Assembly: GCF_001005305.1 (NCBI RefSeq)
Contig: NZ_LBMH01000007.1
Location: 108,083 to 172,082, forward strand
Length of the DNA: 64,000 bases
Source: Kordia zhangzhouensis
Lineage (GTDB): Bacteria; Bacteroidota; Bacteroidia; Flavobacteriales; Flavobacteriaceae
Reading direction: 5' to 3'
The notes under the pieces are model-generated. The model was not told the DNA's origin, made no database searches, and was given only the letters and a program-made list of their open reading frames with translations. This document shows, piece by piece, positions 27,423-34,865 of the stretch. Numbering within the stretch: the stretch's first letter is position 1; the number at the start of each line of letters is the position of its first letter. Position numbers and translations under genes: made by a program.

Positions 27423-27638
27423 CTAAAACAACTCTTTTACGTTTACTTTAAGAGCTTTAGCGAGTTTTTCAATGTTCAATAAGGTTATATTCTTTTCTGC
27501 TCTCTCAATCATTCCTATGTATGTTCTATGAAGTTTAGCCTTTTGTGCTAATTGTTCTTGGGAAAGTTCATTTTGTTTACGCAATTCCTTAACACGCAAA
27601 CCAAAATTTTCGAGAATTTTAGAATCTGAAATCATCAC
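27423..27638 (-). CDS. XRE-family regulator (C-protein-like) of the nuclease operon
   Basis: 71 residues, almost all HTH: LRVKELRKQNELSQEQLAQKAKLHRTYIGMIERAEKNITLLNIEKLAKALKVNVKELF. Size and sequence are like the controller proteins of type II restriction systems, which delay nuclease expression until methylation is complete. It is the first gene of a four-gene operon, and an inverted repeat covers its own -7 element, consistent with autoregulation. Confidence 0.85.
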   Translation of the reverse strand: MMISDSKILENFGLRVKELRKQNELSQEQLAQKAKLHRTYIGMIERAEKNITLLNIEKLAKALKVNVKELF

Positions 27639-27644
27639 TAAAAC

Positions 27645-27683
27645 TTATCTCACAAAGATAACTATAGTATTCAAGATGTGCAA
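27645..27683 (-). promoter_or_regulatory. Promoter with overlapping inverted-repeat operator of the XRE/nuclease operon
   Basis: On the minus strand: TTG (27683-27681), 20 bp, TATCTTTG (27660-27653). The palindrome TTATCT-CACAA-AGATAA (27645-27661) covers the -7 element. This is where a controller protein would bind to repress or tune its own operon. Confidence 0.55.
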
Positions 27684-27698
27684 GTTTAATTAAATCAA

Positions 27699-27706
27699 TA
27701 AATTTG
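27699..27706 (+). promoter_or_regulatory. Candidate -7 element for the 193-residue gene
   Basis: TAAATTTG matches TAnnTTTG and lies 20 bp ahead of the start codon, but no TTG is seen at the -33 position. Confidence 0.3.
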
Positions 27707-27726
27707 TTATTCAATACATTAAAGAA

Positions 27727-28308
27727 ATGCAAAACCTTACATTTGAAAACATATATAGAGATGCCAAGAAACTAAAATTAACCGAGAATGATTCTTATAT
27801 AGGTTCATACACAGCATTTCTTAACTACTTTGAAGAACTACCTAAAATTGAGCATAAACATTTGGTTATAAGCAGTCATTTTGTATATGGTTGGATGCCT
27901 ACAATAATTCAATTAGATACTAAAAATTCAGGGGAAGTATTAAAATATCTTAATGCCGTAAAATCCAATCACAGATTAAAGGAAGATGAAATTAATAAAA
28001 TCAAAGAATGTATAAATAATTCAATGGTTGGAACATCTAAATTATTGCACTTTATAAACCCTCACAATTATGCCATTTGGGATAGTAGAATATTTAGATA
28101 TGTAACAGGTAAAAAATCACAATATGGAATAGCCAACCCTAAAAATTACCTGAATTATTTAGAAAAAATGGAGTCAATCTCAAATGATAAGAATTATTTT
28201 AAAATACACGATATCGTACAAAAGCATTTTAAATACTCAATAACTCCAATGAGAGCAATAGAAATAGTAATGTTTGAAACAGATAGAGAAAGGCAAAGAA
28301 AAAACTAA
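27727..28308 (+). CDS. Hypothetical protein with SKLLHFxNPxxxxIWDSR motif
   Basis: 193 residues, helical, cytosolic. The strongest landmark is GTSKLLHFINPHNYAIWDSRIFRYVTG at about residues 98-124. Similar Lys...Asp phrases occur in uncharacterised proteins near defense genes and vaguely recall the lysine-aspartate arrangement of HhH-GPD glycosylases, but I cannot assign a family with confidence. It is divergent from the XRE/nuclease operon and its end overlaps the convergent second XRE gene by 4 bp. It may be part of the same system. Confidence 0.65.
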   Translation: MQNLTFENIYRDAKKLKLTENDSYIGSYTAFLNYFEELPKIEHKHLVISSHFVYGWMPTIIQLDTKNSGEVLKYLNAVKSNHRLKEDEINKIKECINNSMVGTSKLLHFINPHNYAIWDSRIFRYVTGKKSQYGIANPKNYLNYLEKMESISNDKNYFKIHDIVQKHFKYSITPMRAIEIVMFETDRERQRKN

Positions 28309-28535
28309 TTTTCAAATTCAAACATTTCAGATGTTTTCACTTCCAAACCAAAGGCTAAAGCTTTTATAGTACAAATAGTTGGATTTATTACTCCTCTTTC
28401 TATCCTTGTAATTTGAGCCAATGCAACATCAGATTTATTCGCTAAAAATTCTTGAGACATATTTCTTTCTTCCCTTAATTTCTTAAGGTATTTACCAAAT
28501 TGCTTTAAATATTTCTCATCTCTAACGTGAATCAA
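28305..28535 (-). CDS. Second XRE-family regulator
   Basis: 76 residues: KQFGKYLKKLREERNMSQEFLANKSDVALAQITRIERGVINPTICTIKALAFGLEVKTSEMFEF. A single HTH of the lambda repressor type, distinct from the C-protein-like one nearby. It is transcribed away from the TonB-C-like gene, and paired palindromes lie between the two. A role as repressor of that gene and of itself is inferred. Confidence 0.85.
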   Translation of the reverse strand: MIHVRDEKYLKQFGKYLKKLREERNMSQEFLANKSDVALAQITRIERGVINPTICTIKALAFGLEVKTSEMFEFEN

Positions 28536-28549
28536 ATCAGTAAGTAAAA

Positions 28550-28566
28550 AATTTTACCGTAAAATT
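28550..28566. repeat. Palindrome AATTTTAC-C-GTAAAATT
   Basis: A perfect 8-bp inverted repeat with a 1-nt centre, 15 bp upstream of the XRE start codon. Candidate operator or part of the XRE promoter. Confidence 0.4.
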
Positions 28567-28570
28567 CAAC

Positions 28571-28605
28571 TAATCATTTATGATTTATCTAATCATCTAT
28601 GATTA
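28571..28605. promoter_or_regulatory. Two tandem palindromic operators between XRE regulator and TonB-C-like gene
   Basis: TAATCATTTATGATTT (28571-28586) and TAATCATCTATGATTA (28590-28605), repeated every 19 bp. The second is a perfect TAATCA-N4-TGATTA palindrome and covers the -33 position relative to TACATTTG (28623-28630). The layout fits two regulator dimers bound side by side. Confidence 0.6.
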
Positions 28606-28622
28606 GTAAATGAGATTTTGAT

Positions 28623-28630
28623 TACATTTG
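28623..28630 (+). promoter_or_regulatory. -7 element of the TonB-C-like gene
   Basis: TACATTTG, a full match to TAnnTTTG, 16 bp before the start codon. The normal -33 TTG is missing; the palindromic operator occupies that position. Confidence 0.45.
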
Positions 28631-28646
28631 TCAAAAGTATTTCAGT

Positions 28647-29549
28647 ATGAATTTATTAAAGGTATTTGTAGGTCTATCTTTTTTATTAGCATTTTCAAAT
28701 GTTCAAGCACAAAAAGATACTTTAAAAACTAATGTTGTTATAGTGGATTGGACACCACCAGTAAAGTATGAAGAAACCTACCTTTCAGAAGAAGATAAAA
28801 CAGCATTAAACCAATTTATAGCATTTTGCAAAATTCAAATAGATATAGAAAATCCAAACTATCATTATTCAACAGGATATACTTATTTTATAATAAATGC
28901 TTTAGAAATAAATTCAAGCACAATTTCAAAAGATAGCTTAAAAAGTCAATTAAATATTGTAAGAGAAAATGACTCAATTAAATATAAATTTTTGACTTCT
29001 ATTTCAAAAGTGTCAAACAATGACTATGATAATGTTTATAATTTTGTGAGGCCACCAAGTATCGATAATAGATATATAAGTAAAATATCAAAAAAAGATG
29101 CTGAAACACTTACCAATTTAATTTTATCAAAATATTATTATTACGAACCACAAAGCAATGATACAACAGCTCAAAAAATTACACCTCTAACAAAAATTGA
29201 TAGAGTGGCAGAGTTTAAAGGTGGTAAACAACGACTTAATAAGTACATATATTCAAAGATTGAATTTCCAAAAATTAAAAATTTAGATAATAGAATAGAT
29301 GAAGTTGAAGTAATAGCAACAATTCAAGTAAATACTGATGGCTCTTTAAGTGACTACAACTTTAACACATCAATAAAAGGCAATTTAACTGAATTAGAAA
29401 AAGAAAACTTATCAAATGATATATCATATCAATATGAAAATATTGTTGCTAAAATTATTTCTAATATGCCTAATTGGATACCTGCCCAATCAACCAATAA
29501 AAATGTAAATTCAAAAGTATCATTTCCTATCATTTTCAAATATCAATAA
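28647..29549 (+). CDS. Secreted protein with TonB C-terminal-like domain
   Basis: 300 residues. Signal peptide 1-21 (LLKVFVGLSFLLAFSNVQAQ). The C-terminal 110 residues resemble the TonB_C fold: VAEFKGGKQRLNKYIYSKIEFPKIKN ... VIATIQVNTDGSLSDYNF ... NMPNWIPAQSTNKNVNSKVSFPIIFKY, the same order as in Bacteroidota energy-transducer TonB-like proteins. There is no N-terminal transmembrane anchor beyond the signal peptide. It is the last gene before the right att site and has its own operators, like a cargo gene. Possible role at the outer membrane or periplasm; function unknown. Confidence 0.7.
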   Translation: MNLLKVFVGLSFLLAFSNVQAQKDTLKTNVVIVDWTPPVKYEETYLSEEDKTALNQFIAFCKIQIDIENPNYHYSTGYTYFIINALEINSSTISKDSLKSQLNIVRENDSIKYKFLTSISKVSNNDYDNVYNFVRPPSIDNRYISKISKKDAETLTNLILSKYYYYEPQSNDTTAQKITPLTKIDRVAEFKGGKQRLNKYIYSKIEFPKIKNLDNRIDEVEVIATIQVNTDGSLSDYNFNTSIKGNLTELEKENLSNDISYQYENIVAKIISNMPNWIPAQSTNKNVNSKVSFPIIFKYQ

Positions 29550-29603
29550 CTTTCCGATATTTGCCTTTATTTTCGCATTTTTTCAAGGTTTTTGGCTCAA
29601 TCT

Positions 29604-29611
29604 TGACACAA
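29604..29611 (-). promoter_or_regulatory. Inverted TTGTGTCA repeat near the right end
   Basis: TGACACAA is the reverse complement of the repeat found three times near the left att site. It lies 38 bp inside the right att copy and may be an integrase arm-type site. Confidence 0.4.
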
Positions 29612-29648
29612 GACACTCCCAAACCCTGATTAAATCAATATATTTCAT

Positions 29649-29667
29649 TTTTTGTATCGGGAAGTAA
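29649..29667 (+). repeat. Right attachment site (orphan mnmE 3' end)
   Basis: TTTTTGTATCGGGAAGTAA encodes FCIGK-stop in the mnmE frame without any gene in front. It marks the right border of the island. Beyond it the sequence returns to ordinary chromosomal genes. Confidence 0.8.
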
Positions 29668-29783
29668 TATTAAAAAAAATAAATCGTCCCTCATTCAATA
29701 TTTTTATAAAACCATCTGCCCTTTACAACTGGTTTTTGTTGTATCCTATTCTATAAAATATATAGAAACTTATAAAAAATATT

Positions 29784-31031
29784 TTAGCTAAAACGTTCAA
29801 CTCCAAAACCATTTAAAGGCATTGAAGTTGGCTTCTCTTCTATCAATTCGCTGACTAGTTTTCCTGTAGCTGGTCCTAAGCTCCAACCCATCATAGCATG
29901 ACCTGTTGCAATTGTAAGATTAAGATACTTACTAGTTTTTCCAATATAAGGCAAACCGTCAGGAGAACATGGACGCAAACCGCAAGCGGCATTTGCAATT
30001 GCTCCTGAAGGAATCTTTAACCCATCATAAAAACTTTCTGCTGCTTTAGCGATGGCGAGTACTCGCTTTGGATTTATTTTATGATTAATTCCTCCTAATT
30101 CCATTGTTCCTGCAAATCTTGTGAAACCCTGCATTGGTGTCACAGCCACTTTGGCTTCTGCCAATATCGCCGGTATGGTAATTCCTGTGCTTTCTTTTAC
30201 ATCAATACGGTATCCTTTTCCTGCTTCAAGCGGAATTTGTAATTGTAATTTTTTAGCTAATAATGAACTCCAAGAACCTGCCGAAAGTATAAACTCGTCT
30301 GCAGTGAACGTTTGTTTTGATGTTTGAACAGAAACTACTCTGTTTTTTGAAAACTGAAAATCAGTAATTTCCTCATTTGCATAACATTGAACTCCTTTTC
30401 CTTTCAAAAATGCAATCATTTGTGGCATAAAATTCGTTGGCGTCATGTGAGCATCCGAATCAAAATATACCGCTCCTTTAATGTTAAATTGTACGTTTGG
30501 CTCTATCCGTTTTACTTCTTCTTTGGTAAGATGTTGTACATGCAAACCTTCTTGAATGGCTCGTTTGCCCATTTCCCATTCTGCTTCACCTTCTTTATCC
30601 GTTTGATAACACATCAACAATCCTTTTCGCTCGTAATGAAAGTCAAATTGATTTACTTTTTTCAAATCTTCATACAAATCGCGACTCAGCAAATTGAGAT
30701 CTTTAATAATTGGAATGGAATGCGCTACATGCTTGGTTGTTGCAGATTTTTTAAATAACCAAGACCATTTTAAAAAGTCTTTTTCTAAACGAGGTTTTAC
30801 ATAAAACGGACTCGAAGCATTAAACATCCATTTTAGTCCTTTTGTAATCATTCCTGGAGACGCTAAAGGAATGATGTGACTTGGCGTGATATAACCTGCA
30901 TTCACAAAAGATGCTCCTTGGGTAAAATCACTTTTATCAATGATACTTACTTGATGCCCTTCTTGCTGCAAATAATATGCACAAAAAAGCCCTATTATAC
31001 CGCCGCCAATTATGACTACTTCTTTTTTCAA
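29784..31031 (-). CDS. FAD-dependent D-amino-acid oxidoreductase, probable cis-4-hydroxy-D-proline dehydrogenase
   Basis: 415 residues of the DadA/DAO family. The dinucleotide-binding fingerprint is VVIIGGGIIGLFCAYYLQQEGHQVSIIDK at the N-terminus, and the C-terminal FAD motif includes GLRPCSPDGLPYIGKTSKYLNLTIATGHAMMGWSLGPATGKLVSELI. In the hydroxyproline pathway it oxidises cis-4-hydroxy-D-proline to the pyrroline carboxylate, passing electrons to the respiratory chain or O2. The role is assigned mainly from its place as last gene of a complete pathway operon; a general D-amino-acid dehydrogenase is the alternative. Confidence 0.85.
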   Translation of the reverse strand: MKKEVVIIGGGIIGLFCAYYLQQEGHQVSIIDKSDFTQGASFVNAGYITPSHIIPLASPGMITKGLKWMFNASSPFYVKPRLEKDFLKWSWLFKKSATTKHVAHSIPIIKDLNLLSRDLYEDLKKVNQFDFHYERKGLLMCYQTDKEGEAEWEMGKRAIQEGLHVQHLTKEEVKRIEPNVQFNIKGAVYFDSDAHMTPTNFMPQMIAFLKGKGVQCYANEEITDFQFSKNRVVSVQTSKQTFTADEFILSAGSWSSLLAKKLQLQIPLEAGKGYRIDVKESTGITIPAILAEAKVAVTPMQGFTRFAGTMELGGINHKINPKRVLAIAKAAESFYDGLKIPSGAIANAACGLRPCSPDGLPYIGKTSKYLNLTIATGHAMMGWSLGPATGKLVSELIEEKPTSMPLNGFGVERFS

Positions 31032-31119
31032 TATGCTAGATTTTTATTGTTTGTTTTGTAGAGTTACTGTTTATAGATGTTTCTAGCACTCTCTACCCAT
31101 TTTTCAATATTAAGTACTA

Positions 31120-32124
31120 CTAAATCACTTGAAAACCATACGCATACGGATCATCATCATCAATAATAATGGTATTGTATCCATATACTTTTGCCCAACC
31201 TTGAATGCTTGGTATAATGGCTAATTTACCATCTAATGTAGCTTCTTCAACAATACGACCTGTAAATTTAGAGCCAATATAACTTTCATGAATAAAGTCC
31301 TCACCTACTTTTAGTTTTCCTTTTGCGTACAATTGTGCCATTCGTGCAGATGTTCCTGTACCACACGGACTTCTATCAATTGCTTTGTCTCCATAAAATA
31401 CGGCGTTTCTCCCAGAAGATGTTTCATCAATTGGGTTGCCTGTCCACAATACATGTGAAACATCTCGAATAGTATCATTTTCTGGATGAATAAACATATT
31501 AGGATATTTTTTATTGATGCGTGTACGTATTATTTGTGAATATTGAATAATTTGATTTGCTGTAACATCTTGAATCCCTGTAAAGTTTTGTTGCGGATCA
31601 ATAATTGCGTAGTAATTTCCGCCATAGGCAACATCAAAAGAAAGTTCACCGAGTTCGGGACATTCAATTGTCAAATTTTCAGCCGCTAGATAACTTTTTA
31701 CATTTGTTAGTCGTACCCAATCTACCTTTTTTCCTGTTTGTTGGTATTCTATTTCTACTAACCCAGCAGGAGCTTCCATTCGTATTTTGCCTTCTTTTTT
31801 AGGTATAATCAATCCTTCTTGAATGGCTATTGTGATTGTTCCAATTGTTCCATGTCCACACATTGGTAAACAGCCCGAAGTTTCTATAAATAAAATACCA
31901 AAATCATTTTCTAGTTTACTTGGAGGAAATAAAATACTTCCACTCATCATATCATGACCACGAGGTTCAAACATGAGTCCTTTTCGTATCCAATCGTAGT
32001 CTTTTAGAAAATGCTGACGCTTTTCACTCATCGTGTTTCCTTCTAAATTGGGTCCGCCACCAGCAACTACTCTAACCGGATTTCCGCACGTATGCGCATC
32101 AATACAAAAAAAAGTCTTCTTCAT
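31120..32124 (-). CDS. 4-Hydroxyproline 2-epimerase (proline racemase family)
   Basis: 334 residues. Both catalytic cysteines are present: C89 in LPMCGHGTIG and C254 in RSPCGTGTSARMA. Two Cys indicate racemase/epimerase activity rather than trans-3-hydroxyproline dehydratase, in which one is replaced by Thr. The start MKKTFFCIDAHTCGNPVRVV is typical. It inverts C2 of trans-4-hydroxy-L-proline, the first step of the pathway encoded by this operon. Confidence 0.9.
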   Translation of the reverse strand: MKKTFFCIDAHTCGNPVRVVAGGGPNLEGNTMSEKRQHFLKDYDWIRKGLMFEPRGHDMMSGSILFPPSKLENDFGILFIETSGCLPMCGHGTIGTITIAIQEGLIIPKKEGKIRMEAPAGLVEIEYQQTGKKVDWVRLTNVKSYLAAENLTIECPELGELSFDVAYGGNYYAIIDPQQNFTGIQDVTANQIIQYSQIIRTRINKKYPNMFIHPENDTIRDVSHVLWTGNPIDETSSGRNAVFYGDKAIDRSPCGTGTSARMAQLYAKGKLKVGEDFIHESYIGSKFTGRIVEEATLDGKLAIIPSIQGWAKVYGYNTIIIDDDDPYAYGFQVI

Positions 32125-32133
32125 AGCAATTTT

Positions 32134-33717
32134 TTATAATGCTTCTTTTGTGTTAATTAGATCTACCTTCCTAAAAATTTGTAACGGATTCTCGTTCTTT
32201 AGAGCGTCGGGTAAGCTTTCGTTTGGCCAGTCTTGATACGCAAAAGGTCGCACCCAACGTTTAATTGCATCAGTTCCAACTGCTGTAAATCTACTATCTG
32301 ATGAGGCTGGATACGGTCCTCCATGTTGCATTGCTGTTGTTACTTCAACACCTGTAGGAACGCCATTGTGAATAATTCGTCCCACTTTTTCTGATAAAAT
32401 ATCGACAACGGTAGAAAAATCATCTAGTTCGTTTTGTTCAGAAAGAATTGTTCCCGTTAGTTGTCCATTCATACAAGCAAGTACATTTTCCAGTTCTTCT
32501 TTATTTTCACATTCTACAAGTAAGGAAAAAGGTCCAAACACTTCTTCTTGTAGTGTTTTATTGGCTATAAATTCTTTTCCTGAAACCTTTGCTATGGTTT
32601 GTTGAGCATAATTTTCATCTACATTTGTATGCAAATCCGCTACAATCTCAACATGTTTTTGTGTTTTTGCTTGTGATACTAGCTTTTGATAGTTTTCCTG
32701 AATTTTTGGATGTAGCATACATTGCGGTGCTATTTTTACAATTTCTGAAACCAACGTAGCGCTAAATTTGAACAACCCTTCGCTTTTTATTCCAATAACC
32801 AACCCAGGATTTGTACAAAATTGTCCCGCTCCTAAAGTTATAGAGCTTGCATAGGTTTTTGCCCAAATTTCAGCTTTTTCTTGTGTCGCTTTAGGAAGCA
32901 ATATCACAGGATTGATGCTTCCCATTTCGGTAAATACAGGAATTGGTTCTTTTCGATTTGCTGCAATGTCTAATAATGCACGCCCGCCACGAAGACTTCC
33001 TGTAAAACCTACTGCTTTTACCTTTGGATGCTGTACCAATTGTTGTCCAACCTCTATTCCGCGACTATTTAAATGCGAAAAAACACCGTTAGGCATTGAT
33101 GTTTTCTTTACTGCTTTAATAATTGCAGTAGCAACTAATTCACTCGTCCCTGCATGCATTGGGTGCGATTTTACAATCACAGGACAACCAGAAGCCAAAG
33201 CCGAAACAGTATCGCCTCCAGCAGTCGAAAAAGCTAAAGGAAAGTTACTTGCGCCAAAAACAACCACAGGACCAATAGGAACTAACATTTTTCGTATATC
33301 TGCTCTTGGATTGGGCTCCCGATTAGGTTGTGCAGGATCAATTGTTGCTTCAACCCAAGAGCCTTCTCCCACTACATTGGCAAACATTCGCAATTGTGCT
33401 ATGGTTCTTCCTCGTTCACCCAATGCTCTTCCTTCTGGCAAACCACTTTCTGCTGTATAAATTGTAATCAATTCGTCTTCTAGTGCTAAAATTTCATCTG
33501 CAATAGCGTTTAAAAAAGTAGCTTTTTCACTTCCCGAAACAGTTCGATACGTTTTAAATGCTTCAGAAGCCGCTTCTACTGCTTGATTAATTTCTTCGGG
33601 AGTTGCTTCTGTAAAAACAGTAGTGTTTTCTTTATTTCTTTGAGGATTAAATGTTGTATAAGTGGTCGTTCCTTTTGCAGAAAGAGTAGTTCCAATATAG
33701 TTTTTTCCAGTTATCAT
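32134..33717 (-). CDS. Alpha-ketoglutarate semialdehyde (2,5-dioxovalerate) dehydrogenase
   Basis: 527 residues, the long NADP+-type aldehyde dehydrogenase form. Catalytic E264 (VFTEMGSINP) and C301 (GAGQFCTNPGL) are in place, with VVVFGASNFPLAFSTAGGDTVSALASGCPVIVKSHP as the cofactor-binding region. It performs the last pathway step, turning alpha-ketoglutarate semialdehyde into alpha-ketoglutarate for the TCA cycle. The epimerase gene starts 9 bp after its stop. Confidence 0.9.
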   Translation of the reverse strand: MITGKNYIGTTLSAKGTTTYTTFNPQRNKENTTVFTEATPEEINQAVEAASEAFKTYRTVSGSEKATFLNAIADEILALEDELITIYTAESGLPEGRALGERGRTIAQLRMFANVVGEGSWVEATIDPAQPNREPNPRADIRKMLVPIGPVVVFGASNFPLAFSTAGGDTVSALASGCPVIVKSHPMHAGTSELVATAIIKAVKKTSMPNGVFSHLNSRGIEVGQQLVQHPKVKAVGFTGSLRGGRALLDIAANRKEPIPVFTEMGSINPVILLPKATQEKAEIWAKTYASSITLGAGQFCTNPGLVIGIKSEGLFKFSATLVSEIVKIAPQCMLHPKIQENYQKLVSQAKTQKHVEIVADLHTNVDENYAQQTIAKVSGKEFIANKTLQEEVFGPFSLLVECENKEELENVLACMNGQLTGTILSEQNELDDFSTVVDILSEKVGRIIHNGVPTGVEVTTAMQHGGPYPASSDSRFTAVGTDAIKRWVRPFAYQDWPNESLPDALKNENPLQIFRKVDLINTKEAL

Positions 33718-33768
33718 TACGATTGTACTTTTTATGATAAAATTGTATTAGTAAATATACCTCAGTTC

Positions 33769-34689
33769 TTAAAGATATTGTTTATAATTGGGCAATTGAG
33801 GTCTTGAATTGACTCCTTTTTGAATACTATCTAACACAGATGCTCTTTCAGTTCCTACTAATGGCAATCGTGGTTCACGAACATTTTCGGTTCCTATCCC
33901 TGTTGCAACTTCTGCCAATTTTATATTCTGAACAAGTTTCGTATTGATATCTAATTCTAACAAAGGTAAAAACCATCTATAAATAGCAACTGCTTCGTCT
34001 ATTTTTCCTGCTTTAGCCAATGCATATATGGCAACTGTTTCGGCAGGAAATGCACAGACCAAACCTGCTACCCAACCTTCTGCTCCCATTAATAAACTTT
34101 CTAGTGCTAAAGTATCTACGCCGCATAAAATAGATAACCTATCTCCAAAACGATTTTTAATACGTGTTATATTTGAAATATCTCTAGTAGATTCTTTGAC
34201 AGCTTGAATATTTGGGCATTCATTTAGTAGCTCTTCAAACATATCTAGAGTTACTTCAATTCCGTAATCAACAGGATTGTTATACACCATTATCGGCAAA
34301 TTTGTACTGTTGGCAACTGCCTTAAAATAAGTAATTGTTTCTCTTGCATCAGCTTTGTAGCGCATTGGCGGCAACATCATTAAACCGCTTGCTCCATCTT
34401 GTTTAGCATCATGCGCTGCTTGCTTAGCTTCTTTTGTAGTTTGTTCAGCAATGTTACTAATTACAGGCACTTTTCCTTCAACAATCTTAACCGTTTCTCG
34501 CACTAAAATTCTTTTTTCTTCTTTTGATAATGTGCTAGCTTCGCCAAGTGTTCCTCCTAAAATAATTCCGTGTACGCCTGCATCTATTTGTGCTTTTATA
34601 TTTACAGCAAACATTTCTAAATCTAACGTATCCTTATTCGTAAACTTAGTTGTCACTGCAGGCATGACCCCTTTCCAATTGATTTTCAT
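33769..34689 (-). CDS. DapA-family deaminase of hydroxyproline catabolism
   Basis: 306 residues, DHDPS/NAL superfamily barrel. The Schiff-base lysine is K165 (IQAVKESTRDISN), the conserved tyrosine Y136 (MVYNNPVDYG), and the GTLGEASTLS block (46-55) replaces the GTTGE of DapA. In this operon it is expected to be the delta1-pyrroline-4-hydroxy-2-carboxylate deaminase, which yields alpha-ketoglutarate semialdehyde. First gene of the operon, facing the AraC regulator. Confidence 0.87.
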   Translation of the reverse strand: MKINWKGVMPAVTTKFTNKDTLDLEMFAVNIKAQIDAGVHGIILGGTLGEASTLSKEEKRILVRETVKIVEGKVPVISNIAEQTTKEAKQAAHDAKQDGASGLMMLPPMRYKADARETITYFKAVANSTNLPIMVYNNPVDYGIEVTLDMFEELLNECPNIQAVKESTRDISNITRIKNRFGDRLSILCGVDTLALESLLMGAEGWVAGLVCAFPAETVAIYALAKAGKIDEAVAIYRWFLPLLELDINTKLVQNIKLAEVATGIGTENVREPRLPLVGTERASVLDSIQKGVNSRPQLPNYKQYL

Positions 34690-34744
34690 AAGTCTTTTTT
34701 TAGTAGGATAAAAGTACTGCTACATCTCTGGTTTGAAATAGTAG

Positions 34745-34776
34745 ATATTATCCAATATTGATACTATATTATCCAA
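34745..34776. promoter_or_regulatory. Direct-repeat operator between AraC regulator and hydroxyproline operon
   Basis: ATATTATCCAA occurs at 34745-34755 and again at 34766-34776, an identical 11-bp repeat with a 21-bp period (two helical turns). That spacing is what an AraC/XylS-type dimer prefers. It lies in the 176-bp divergent intergenic region. Confidence 0.6.
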
Positions 34777-34865
34777 AAAATTAATTTTTACATGATTTAA
34801 GATTAATTTTAGCGTAATTTTATTGTCAACTTCCTATGATTTTAGGAATACTAGAATAGTTATAA

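Larger units (their letters stand above)
18109..29667. mobile_element. Integrated island (IME/genomic-island type) in the 3' end of mnmE
   Basis: About 11.56 kb bounded by 19-bp imperfect direct repeats, one of which is the real mnmE end and the other an orphan FCIGK-stop. Gene order from the left: Zn-finger/HTH, tyrosine recombinase, hypothetical, excisionase-like HTH, Rep-like, helicase, two DNA methyltransferases, a minus-strand nuclease/TGT-like operon with XRE regulator, hypothetical, XRE regulator, TonB-C-like secreted protein. The intergenic DNA is notably AT-rich. SGI1-type islands in Gammaproteobacteria use the same mnmE (trmE) 3' end as attB, so this is an established hot spot used here by an unrelated element. 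No relaxase or conjugation genes are seen. Confidence 0.85.

Noticed and set aside
18109..29667. Insertion sequences or a conjugation module in the island
   Set aside because: No DDE transposase, relaxase, T4SS or tra genes are visible; only integrase, HTH and a possible Rep protein.
32912..33460. 182-codon plus-strand ORF opposite the aldehyde dehydrogenase
   Set aside because: Antisense to a clear ALDH with catalytic Glu and Cys; no family features.
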